The translations under genes and the position numbers were made by a program. From NCBI GenBank assembly GCA_016937715.1, contig JAFGWA010000086.1:1-56339 (forward strand): a stretch of DNA of 56,339 nt. Reading direction: 5' to 3'. Positions 49,843 through 56,339 of this stretch are shown piece by piece (positions within the stretch are counted from its first letter, which is position 1; every line of letters begins with the position of its first letter). The notes under the pieces were generated by a model. The model had not been told where the DNA came from and searched no databases. It saw only the letters and a program-made list of their open reading frames with translations. Source of the stretch: Candidatus Goldiibacteriota bacterium. GTDB lineage: Bacteria; Oederibacteriota; PGYV01.

Positions 49843-51582
49843 ATGAAAATCAGGGCTATACGCGTTCTGCTGATTGAAGATAATAAAAACGATGTCTTTT
49901 TAATGAAGAACATGCTTGCCGGTTCATCCATAATCAAACCTGAAATAGTGCCGGTTGAAAGCATAGCAGCAGGCCTTGAAAAACTCCGCAATGAAAAATT
50001 TGACATCATAATCCTTGACCTTTCGCTGCCTGATTCTGCAGGGTTAAACGGGCTTGAAAAAATAAGGGCGATTGAAAGTGAAACGCCTGTAATGATAACA
50101 ACGGGCCACGAAGACGAAAAAACAGCCATTGAGTCCACTAATATGGGAGCGCAGTCATATTTTGTCAAAGGTGATATTAACGGCGTTAATCTTATTCAGA
50201 CTATCATATATTCAATTGACAGTACCAGGCTTTCAAAAGAAGTTGAATTAAGCGGGAGAAAACTAAGGCTGTTTATGGAAAATGCCACGGACTCATTAAG
50301 TATTTGGGACGGGGATTTGAAACTGATTGATGCTAATGCGGCTTTTATGTCATTTTTTGGTGACGGCACAAAAAAAGAAAATGTTATAGGAAAGCCTATT
50401 GAAGAAGTATACGATGACGTGAAAATATCCGGACTTTATAATGAATTCGTCAAAGTGATAAAAACGGGCGTTCCTTTTGTCATAGATGATATGGTTCCTG
50501 ATGTTAAATTAAAGCAGATAGTCTTCAGCGGGTCGGCGTTTAAAGTCGGGGACGGTATGGGGCTTATGCTGAAAAATATGACTGAAATTAAAATATCAGA
50601 AAAAATAATGAGAACAAGTTATGAAAAATTAAAAGAACTGGATATGTTAAAGTCCACTTTTATTGCAATGATATCGCATGAATTAAGGACGCCTTTGACT
50701 TCAATAAAGGGGTTTGTGGCTTTTCTATTAAAGGGTGTGGGGGGTAAAGTTGAAGACCAGCAGAGAGAATACCTTGAAATCATCAGAAATAATTCCAACC
50801 GCCTGCTTTCCCTTATAAATGAACTGCTGGATTTTTCCAAGATTGAATCAGGCACTTTTTCAGTGGATAAGAAAGATACCGATATTAAAAACGTGGTAGA
50901 GTCCACGGTGAAAGACATTTCATCCGTGGCGCAGCAGAAGAAAATTCAGGTGATAGTCAATCCGGACGGTGTTGTTCCGGTATTGCCGGTTGACCCTATG
51001 CGGCTTTCGCAGGTTTTAATAAATATCATTAACAATTCAATAAAATTCAGCCCTGAAGAAACCAAAATTATAATTGATATGGAAAAGATAGCCGGCCGGC
51101 AGCTGCACGCGCCTGATTACGCGGACGCGTCTTTTGATGAAGGGGAAGAATACCTTAGGATAGCCATAAAAGACGGGGGGCCGGGTATTACGAAAGAAAA
51201 TCTTGATAAGGTCTTTGAAAGGTTTTATCAGGTGAAAAATATCAAGAACCGCGGGTATGGCATAGGGCTTGGTCTTGCCATTTCCAAAAATATAGTGGAA
51301 GCGCACAGGGGCGCTATCTGGGCTGAATCTGACGGGCCGGGGAAAGGCGCGGTTTTTAATATAATACTGCCGATAAAAAATGAAAGTGAAAAATGCGATA
51401 AAGCACAGGGATGTTTTGTAATGGGCAGGTTAAAAGACACGGAAAAGAAGAAACAACTTACCGAAAAGTACTGTAATTCGGAGTATAAAAAATGTTTAAG
51501 GTACAGGATTTTAGAAAAAGGAGAGTCTCCGGGAACCGGACTTCTTCCTGACGGTTCGGAAATGGATGAAAATCAGGGGTAA
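49843..51582 (+). CDS. Hybrid REC-PAS-histidine kinase with Cys-rich tail
   Basis: The 579-residue soluble kinase has no membrane helix. Domains: receiver (1-~125; acidic pocket Glu12-Asp13, phospho-acceptor Asp59 in IIILDLSLP, Lys109), PAS (~138-248; FMENATDSLSIWDGDLKLID), a HisKA dimerisation helix with the phospho-histidine in SHELRTPLTSIKG (~279), and HATPase (N box INIINNSIKF, G1 DGGPGI, G2 GIGLGLAI) ending near residue 513. A distinct tail carries four cysteines (about 519, 525, 545, 552: C-x5-C, KYCNSEYKKC) in a basic context that could bind a metal or cluster. An N-terminal receiver means that the kinase is itself controlled by another kinase. No DNA-binding partner is next to it. Confidence 0.9.
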   Translation: MKIRAIRVLLIEDNKNDVFLMKNMLAGSSIIKPEIVPVESIAAGLEKLRNEKFDIIILDLSLPDSAGLNGLEKIRAIESETPVMITTGHEDEKTAIESTNMGAQSYFVKGDINGVNLIQTIIYSIDSTRLSKEVELSGRKLRLFMENATDSLSIWDGDLKLIDANAAFMSFFGDGTKKENVIGKPIEEVYDDVKISGLYNEFVKVIKTGVPFVIDDMVPDVKLKQIVFSGSAFKVGDGMGLMLKNMTEIKISEKIMRTSYEKLKELDMLKSTFIAMISHELRTPLTSIKGFVAFLLKGVGGKVEDQQREYLEIIRNNSNRLLSLINELLDFSKIESGTFSVDKKDTDIKNVVESTVKDISSVAQQKKIQVIVNPDGVVPVLPVDPMRLSQVLINIINNSIKFSPEETKIIIDMEKIAGRQLHAPDYADASFDEGEEYLRIAIKDGGPGITKENLDKVFERFYQVKNIKNRGYGIGLGLAISKNIVEAHRGAIWAESDGPGKGAVFNIILPIKNESEKCDKAQGCFVMGRLKDTEKKKQLTEKYCNSEYKKCLRYRILEKGESPGTGLLPDGSEMDENQG

Positions 51583-51594
51583 ATAAAGCAGCCG

Positions 51595-51622
51595 TTTTCA
51601 ACCGTTTTTTTACGTTTGAAAA
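51595..51622. terminator. Possible stem-loop between kinase and PATAN genes
   Basis: TTTTCAACCGT (51595-51605) and ACGTTTGAAAA (51612-51622) pair at 10 of 11 positions around a six-T loop. There is no T run after the stem, so it is a weak terminator candidate. It ends just before the next promoter. Confidence 0.3.
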
Positions 51623-51626
51623 GTGC

Positions 51627-51655
51627 TTGTTTAGTGCGTTAAAGTGATGTAATAT
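51627..51655 (+). promoter_or_regulatory. Promoter for the PATAN/receiver/ankyrin operon
   Basis: TTGTTT (51627-51632), a 17-base spacer and TAATAT (51650-51655) lie 34 bases before ATG 51689. The genes that follow (51689-56227) have short gaps or overlaps and probably form one operon. Confidence 0.5.
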
Positions 51656-51688
51656 ATGTATATATAAAGGGTTTTAAAGGAGGAAGGA

Positions 51689-52450
51689 ATGAAGGGAACT
51701 GTAAACAGCATAAGCGTTGCCGGTATGTTAAGGCTTCTTTGCAACTATCAAAAAACCGGGATTCTTAATGTTGACCACAATAAAGCCAAAGGGCTTATTC
51801 ATATATTTGAAGGCGCTGTTACTTTCGCGCGGGAAGCGGATTCCGCAGAGGTTAAAGAAGCGCTTTATAAAATGCTTCTTGTAATTGATGAAGGTTCTTT
51901 TTATTTTGAAGAGACGCGCGACGTGGAAAAACAGCCGCTGAATATTTCCGTTGAAAATATTATACTTGAAAGTTCAAGAAAACTGCTTGACGCGGGTATG
52001 GACATTTCCGATTACCTTCTTTTGGGCAGGGAAGTTTTAAAGATTTCAACGTTCTCCGAAAACAAAAAAGTGTCTGTTGATTTTCTAAGCCGCGAATGGA
52101 ACCTTATGGCGGCTTTTGACGGCAGCAATAATATTGATTTTGTGCTTGAACATTCAGGTATTGACGAAAAGGAAGCGAAAACCGCGCTGTTTGGGCTTTT
52201 GGCTGCCGGCCTGCTGAAAAGGTCAAGGTTTAAGACCCCGGAAATTGGAAGGGTTGCTGCTGAAAGTCTTGGCAATATAGGGCTGGCGATAGTGGACAGC
52301 GAATTTAAAAAACATGGAATAGACAGGAACAGGATGGGTATGAAAGAGTTTATCCTGCTGTTAAATTCCCTTGAAAATTCTTTTTCGGAAATAGTGGGAA
52401 AGACAAAGTCAGCGCAGGTAATTGAAAAGATATGGGCCAGCACAAGGTAA
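51689..52450 (+). CDS. PATAN (DUF4388) domain protein
   Basis: The 253-residue cytoplasmic protein starts after AAAGGAGGAAGGA. The N-terminal ~105 residues form a DUF4388/PATAN domain: GTVNSISVAGMLRLLCNYQK, TGILNV, IHIFEGAVTFARE, EALYKMLLVIDEGSFYFEE. PATAN domains are small signalling modules often paired with receivers. The middle (residues ~120-180) looks like a second winged-helix or PATAN-like region (REWNLMAAFDGSNNIDFVLE, then FGLLAAGLLKRS), as seen in many DUF4388 proteins. The last ~75 residues are helical and unassigned. It heads an operon with a CheY-like receiver, which supports a signalling role. Confidence 0.8.
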   Translation: MKGTVNSISVAGMLRLLCNYQKTGILNVDHNKAKGLIHIFEGAVTFAREADSAEVKEALYKMLLVIDEGSFYFEETRDVEKQPLNISVENIILESSRKLLDAGMDISDYLLLGREVLKISTFSENKKVSVDFLSREWNLMAAFDGSNNIDFVLEHSGIDEKEAKTALFGLLAAGLLKRSRFKTPEIGRVAAESLGNIGLAIVDSEFKKHGIDRNRMGMKEFILLLNSLENSFSEIVGKTKSAQVIEKIWASTR

Positions 52451-52480
52451 TATAAGCAAATTTAACGCGAAGGTGGGCAG

Positions 52481-52828
52481 ATGACGGAAGAATTGTTACA
52501 GGCTTACAGTCTTATAATGGCGGTAGCGGGAGGCGTTTTGTTCTGGCTGGGTTTTATTATTTTCGGCATGATTGCAAGAAGATACAGCGTTGTTTTTAAT
52601 AAGGCGACGTACTATGGGCTTATGATGGCGGCGCCGTCGGGGATACTGATATATTCTGTCCTTTTGTTTTTCAGGTCTGCTGTTTTTATAAAAAATCCCG
52701 AAGTTAATTCGTTGATACAGATGGGCGCGTATGTTTTTCTCTTTGTTTCCGCGGCTTTATGCGTGGCGGCGGTTATGAAATTCGGAAAACTGCTTGATGA
52801 ACTTGAAAAATACAGGAGCGTAAAATGA
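52481..52828 (+). CDS. Small membrane protein, unknown
   Basis: The 115-residue protein has three likely membrane helices (residues ~8-32, 44-66 and 78-100) and a charged C tail (FGKLLDELEKYRSVK). The start follows GAAGGTGGGCAG. Its TGA overlaps the ATG of the next gene (ATGA at 52825), and the two proteins resemble each other in size and helix plan, so they may form a complex. No family is recognised. Confidence 0.7.
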   Translation: MTEELLQAYSLIMAVAGGVLFWLGFIIFGMIARRYSVVFNKATYYGLMMAAPSGILIYSVLLFFRSAVFIKNPEVNSLIQMGAYVFLFVSAALCVAAVMKFGKLLDELEKYRSVK

Positions 52829-53223
52829 GCGTTGATGTCATAATTTATGAAGTGGGTTTATTGCTTCTTGCTGCCGCGGCATTATATATGTCCGGAGCAA
52901 TCAGAAAGTTAACCGGCATAGTGAAGGAAAAAAACAATTACTGGGTTTTGCCCCTTATTTCTGCGGCATTTCTCGCGGCGGCGGCGCTGGCGCATTTTTA
53001 CGCCTCTGTTGTATTATTACCCGAATTAGGCAGAAACATTCAGATGTTCTCCGAAGAAAGCGTATTTCTTGACCCTCAGAAAACAGAAATTGTTAAGGAG
53101 TCTATTAAAGCTGTAAAAAACTCGCTGCTTTTGCTTAAGGCATTTTCTTTTACGTGTTTCTTTGTTGCGTCATTGCTTGTGGCGGCGGCATCTTGGCTTT
53201 ATCTTAAACTTATTTCAAAATAA
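52825..53223 (+). CDS. Small membrane protein with a central loop, unknown
   Basis: The 132-residue protein has hydrophobic helices at about residues 6-24, 38-60 and 102-127. Between the second and third is a ~35-residue extracytoplasmic-type loop (PELGRNIQMFSEESVFLDPQ). It is coupled by ATGA overlap to the preceding membrane protein and lies 11 bases before the CheY-like gene. A two-protein membrane sensor that feeds the receiver is a possible reading, but nothing in the sequence names a function. Confidence 0.7.
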   Translation: MSVDVIIYEVGLLLLAAAALYMSGAIRKLTGIVKEKNNYWVLPLISAAFLAAAALAHFYASVVLLPELGRNIQMFSEESVFLDPQKTEIVKESIKAVKNSLLLLKAFSFTCFFVASLLVAAASWLYLKLISK

Positions 53224-53234
53224 AGAGGTGGAAA

Positions 53235-53615
53235 ATGTCTGAGAAAACAAGAATCATGGTAGTGGATGACGAGCCGGATATAGTAAAAATAGTAAAAATA
53301 TCCTTTGAACTTGCCAATTATGAAGTGATTGAATGCAACAGCGGGGAAGAATGCCTTGATAAACTGAAAACGGAAAAGAAACCGGATATTATACTGCTTG
53401 ATATAATGATGCCGGGATTAAGCGGGTATGAAACATGCGTGGAAATAAGAAAAAACCCCCTGTTTAAAAGCACAAAGATAGTAATGCTTACCGCCAAAGG
53501 CCAAAAAGGCGACGCCGAAGAGGGGCTGCAGTCAGGCGCGGATGATTACATAATAAAACCTTTTGACCCGTACGAACTTATTGAACAGGTAAAGGAAATC
53601 CTGGACAGAAAATAA
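53235..53615 (+). CDS. Single-domain response regulator (CheY-like)
   Basis: The 126-residue stand-alone receiver has all key residues: the acidic pair Asp11-Asp12 (VVDDEPD), the phospho-acceptor Asp56 (IILLDIMMPG), Thr86 (MLTAKGQKG) and Lys108 (IIKPFDPYEL). There is no output domain, so it must act through protein contact or a phosphorelay. The start follows AGAGGTGGAAA. The adjacent PATAN, PAS and ankyrin proteins are candidate partners; the kinase at 49843 could phosphorylate it. Confidence 0.92.
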   Translation: MSEKTRIMVVDDEPDIVKIVKISFELANYEVIECNSGEECLDKLKTEKKPDIILLDIMMPGLSGYETCVEIRKNPLFKSTKIVMLTAKGQKGDAEEGLQSGADDYIIKPFDPYELIEQVKEILDRK

Positions 53616-53645
53616 GCAAGCAGGCAGCCGCGAAAGGAGTTGTAT

Positions 53646-54572
53646 TTGAAAAATTCCGCCGATGATTCAAAACGGTACATTGTTTACATAAGGGCAATAC
53701 TCTCGCTTTCCATCGTGCTTCTGGCGTTTTACAATCATGAAGTAATTGCCGAAGACCCTTTAGTCTCAATTGTTTTCATTGTGCTGATTGCGTTAAGCAA
53801 TTTTCTGTTTATATCAATTCCCGCTTCCAATTATACGGGAGTAAGGCTGCACTATCTGATTTTTATGATGGACATTTCTTTTATCGTAATATCATCGCAC
53901 ATCTATTCCCAGCTTGATATTCAGTTTGTATTGGCTGTTTTTCTGACAATCTTTATGGCCGCGTTAAGCCAGTCTGTTAAATTAAGCATTCTGATAGCCC
54001 TTGTCGTAAACGCCGTCTATCTTTATATAAGGTACATATCCGGCGGCGAAGGATATAATCTGTTTTCCGAAAAAACGCTTCTTAACATTCCGTTTATATT
54101 TATCGTGGCGCTTCACAGCAGCTACCTTGCCGAAAAAGCAAACGTGGAATTAAAAGAAAAAGAGGAACTTGAAAAAGAAAAAAATTATTTAAACGGCGAA
54201 ATACTTATGAAAACCACGGAACTGGGGCTGGTAAAGGAATTTGCCAGGGACCTGTGCGGCAGTTTTAATGAAGCGGTGGTAATATTTGATGTTTCGGGGA
54301 ATCTGCGCCTGATAAATGAAAAGGCATATAAAATACTTGGGATGAAAAATGCGGGCGCTTTTAACACCCCGTTTTCAGGACTGGAAATCCCCGCGACTGT
54401 AAAAGAAGTTATTATGAAGCTTACATTCGGTTCGGAAGTTTCAAATGACCTTCGGGTGGAAGTTAACGAAGGCGGCGAAGCAAAAGTGCTTGTTGTAAAC
54501 TGCACGTTTATAAAAAACCGTACGCAGCAGAAAATAGGCATTCTGCTTACGGCAAAAGAGGCGGTTGAATAA
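53646..54572 (+). CDS. Membrane-PAS sensor protein without a kinase domain
   Basis: TTG 53646 is preferred over TTG 53640 because it lies six bases after the AAGGAG ribosome site. The ~308-residue protein has about five or six membrane helices (residues ~12-160, from the second TTG), a charged coiled-coil (ELKEKEELEKEKNYLNGEI) and a C-terminal PAS-like domain (FNEAVVIFDVSGNLRLINEK, AYKILGMKN). It ends where a HisKA/HATPase pair would normally begin, so it looks like the sensing half of a kinase. The stop TAA shares one base with the ATG of the ankyrin gene (TAATG), so the two are coupled. Confidence 0.8.
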   Translation: MKNSADDSKRYIVYIRAILSLSIVLLAFYNHEVIAEDPLVSIVFIVLIALSNFLFISIPASNYTGVRLHYLIFMMDISFIVISSHIYSQLDIQFVLAVFLTIFMAALSQSVKLSILIALVVNAVYLYIRYISGGEGYNLFSEKTLLNIPFIFIVALHSSYLAEKANVELKEKEELEKEKNYLNGEILMKTTELGLVKEFARDLCGSFNEAVVIFDVSGNLRLINEKAYKILGMKNAGAFNTPFSGLEIPATVKEVIMKLTFGSEVSNDLRVEVNEGGEAKVLVVNCTFIKNRTQQKIGILLTAKEAVE

Positions 54573-56227
54573 TGGGGGGGCTTGAAGAACAGCTTTTAAG
54601 CGCGGTTTTCAAAACCAGCCTTGAAGAAGTAAATATGCTTTTATCAAAGGGCGCCAATCCAAACGCCAAAGGGTTCGGCAGTTATTCCGCCATAAGCCTT
54701 GCGATTGAAAGGGGCAGCACTGAAATTATAAAAGCGCTTGTCAGGGCCGGCGCAAGGGTGGAAAACAAGGAATCCGGAATTTCGGAACTTATTCAGGCGA
54801 TAAAAAAAGGTAATATGGAAATAGCCTCTGAAATAATTGACGCTAAAGCCGATGTAAACGACGAAGATTTTGAACGAAATACCCCCCTGCTTCTTGCGAT
54901 TCAGGCGGACGCTTCGGCGGAATTTACGGAAAAACTGATAAAAGCCGGCGCTGACATTAACGCGAAAAATATGGACGGTAATACGCCGCTTGTAATGGCC
55001 GCGTCCAGGGAAAATATTGATATTGTAAGGGTGCTTCTAAGGTCGGGGGCGGACGTAAATGCCAAAACATCTTCAAGAAAAACAGCACTGCTTGCCGCCG
55101 CGGAAAAAGGGAATCTGGAAATTATAAGGCAGCTTGTAAAAGCCGGAGCTGAAATAAACGGCACGGATTATGACGGCAATACCGCGCTGATAATATCTTC
55201 AATCCGCGGTGACACGGATATCTGCAGGGAGCTTATTATTTTAGGGGCTGACCCGAATATAAAAGGCATGGGTAATTACACCGCGCTGATTTTTGCCGTT
55301 GAAAATGAACATTATGAAACGGTCAAAGAACTGCTTTCGGCAAAGGCCAGGGTAAACGATGAAAATAACGACGGAGAAAGCCCGATTATAGTGGCGGTAA
55401 AAAGGGGCAATATTAAAATGGTAACCCTTCTGCTTAATTATAAAGCCAATGCCAATGCGGCGGATATAAACGGAGCCACCGCCCTTATGATTGCCGCGGA
55501 GCGCGCTGACTTAAAGATGGTCAAGGAACTTATAGAGGCGGGAGCGCAGCACAACATCAAAGATATTAAAGGGAATACTATTTTAATAAGGTCCGCTGAA
55601 AAAGGGAAAACCGCCATTGTGGAAGAACTTATAAAAAGGAAAGCTTATGTGGACGAACGCGGGTTTGGCACCTATACGGCCCTTCATTTTGCTTCTAAAA
55701 ACGGCCATGCTAAGATAGCTGAAAAACTTATTTCGGCCGGCGCTAATGTAAACGCGAAGGGTTTTGGAAGATATACCCCGCTTCATTTTGCCGTGGAACA
55801 CAATCATCCTGAAATTGTGGATATGCTTGTTAATAACGGGGCGTCGCCAAACGCAAAAAATCTTTTTGGCACAACCCCGGTTATGGGCGCGGCTGAAAAA
55901 GGTTTCAGGAATATAATGAAAAAACTTATTGACGCGAACGGGGATGTAAACGGAAGGGATGTGCTTTTAAATACAACGTTATTGCTTGCTTCTGAAAAAG
56001 GCAGCGTGGAAGCGGTAAGGGACATAATAAAAGCCGGAGCATACGTAAATGTAAGCAATAAATACGGGGATACTCCCATTATAAACGCGGTAAGGTCCGG
56101 TAATAAGGAAATAGCAGAGGAATTGTTAAGGGCGGGGGCCGACCCCACGGTTAAAAACCTTGAAAATAAAAGCGCTGTTGACCTTGCCGAAGGTGAAATG
56201 GCTGCTGTTTTTCATAAGAAAAACTGA
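54572..56227 (+). CDS. Ankyrin-repeat protein (about 16 repeats)
   Basis: The 551-residue protein consists almost entirely of 33-residue ankyrin repeats from about residue 6 to 540. Typical units are GNTPLVMAASRENIDIVRVL, LRSGADVNAK and YTPLHFAVEHNHPEIVDMLV. There is no signal peptide or enzyme domain, so it is a cytoplasmic protein-binding scaffold. The repeats with GFG-YTALHFA (near 55670 and 55760) are closer to each other than to the rest, which suggests internal duplication. The upstream stop overlaps the start (TAATG). It may be the partner of the membrane-PAS protein or the receiver; the operon position is the only evidence. Confidence 0.9.
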   Translation: MGGLEEQLLSAVFKTSLEEVNMLLSKGANPNAKGFGSYSAISLAIERGSTEIIKALVRAGARVENKESGISELIQAIKKGNMEIASEIIDAKADVNDEDFERNTPLLLAIQADASAEFTEKLIKAGADINAKNMDGNTPLVMAASRENIDIVRVLLRSGADVNAKTSSRKTALLAAAEKGNLEIIRQLVKAGAEINGTDYDGNTALIISSIRGDTDICRELIILGADPNIKGMGNYTALIFAVENEHYETVKELLSAKARVNDENNDGESPIIVAVKRGNIKMVTLLLNYKANANAADINGATALMIAAERADLKMVKELIEAGAQHNIKDIKGNTILIRSAEKGKTAIVEELIKRKAYVDERGFGTYTALHFASKNGHAKIAEKLISAGANVNAKGFGRYTPLHFAVEHNHPEIVDMLVNNGASPNAKNLFGTTPVMGAAEKGFRNIMKKLIDANGDVNGRDVLLNTTLLLASEKGSVEAVRDIIKAGAYVNVSNKYGDTPIINAVRSGNKEIAEELLRAGADPTVKNLENKSAVDLAEGEMAAVFHKKN

Positions 56228-56249
56228 CAGCCCGCCTTTCTGGAAATAA

Positions 56250-56312
56250 TGCCTAAAAATTGTAAGATGAAGTGCAACATTTGAAGTAACAAAAAGTCCC
56301 ACTGCTCACTTG
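56250..56312. mobile_element. Insertion-sequence-like terminal end (right copy)
   Basis: Beginning 23 bases after the ankyrin stop, this segment is the inverted counterpart of bases 1-62: a TGCCTAAAAATTGTAA tip, then the CAACATTTGAAGTAAC and AAAAAGTCCCACT motifs, then CACTTG. The remaining 27 bases to the window end would be inside the element. Together with the left copy it frames the window. No transposase sequence is visible. Confidence 0.5.
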
Positions 56313-56339
56313 TGTTATTATGTTGTTTGTGAGAACGAC

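Overview
The window looks like a contig or genome segment from an uncultured, diderm (Gram-negative-type) bacterium. The support is: a LolA-like periplasmic protein, many Sec signal peptides, DUF11 and CBM3 surface proteins, C-terminal sorting domains of the type IX secretion (T9SS) kind, and long threonine-alternating stalks. I cannot place it in a phylum from sequence alone. The stalk-plus-sorting-domain style recalls deep-branching candidate phyla close to the FCB superphylum, but that is a guess. The first 62 bp and the last ~90 bp contain matching, inverted insertion-sequence-like ends, so the window may be bounded by two copies of one mobile element. All genes are on the + strand. 

Layout. 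(1) 91-24096: one promoter followed by an apparent operon of a LolA-like protein (broken by a frameshift), a secreted propeller-like protein, a SpoIID-domain protein, and a giant ORF of almost 7,000 residues. The SpoIID ORF and the giant ORF join in sense through a -1 shift exactly at an A AAA AAG heptamer, giving a predicted secreted protein of about 7,300 residues. It has two SpoIID domains at its N end, then a helical region, many Ig-like/Fn3 domains, four delta-60-type propellers and four CBM3 (cellulose-binding) domains. (2) 24271-34909: two GH8 glycosidases (endoglucanase family), each with DUF11 domains, a Thr-rich stalk and a C-terminal sorting domain. (3) 34910-36544: a gene-poor stretch with palindromes, a 204-bp MITE-like element, a 28-aa small membrane protein, a terminator, tRNA-Leu(CAG) and octamer repeats. 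(4) 36545-45631: three further surface proteins (a DUF11 protein without stalk or sorting domain, a CBM3-stalk protein, and a jelly-roll-like stalk protein). (5) 45632-46314: a second repeat-filled gap. (6) 46315-49757: riboflavin genes ribD-ribE-(yaaR)-ribBA. (7) 49787-56227: signalling genes: hybrid REC-PAS-histidine kinase, PATAN/DUF4388 protein, two small membrane proteins, CheY-like regulator, membrane-PAS protein and a 16-repeat ankyrin protein. 

Working together: regions 1, 2 and 4 read as a secreted, surface-displayed system for binding and cutting a beta-1,4-glucan such as cellulose: GH8 enzymes and CBM3 binders held off the cell by (Thr-X)n stalks. The giant protein could link the peptidoglycan/envelope (SpoIID domains) to the polysaccharide (CBM3). 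Regions 6 and 7 are housekeeping and regulatory and show no obvious tie to the surface genes. The most notable items are the SpoIID/CBM3 giant protein with its frameshift junction, the repeated nesting of ~190-230 residue domains inside DUF11 domains, and the family of 202-204 bp inverted-repeat elements.
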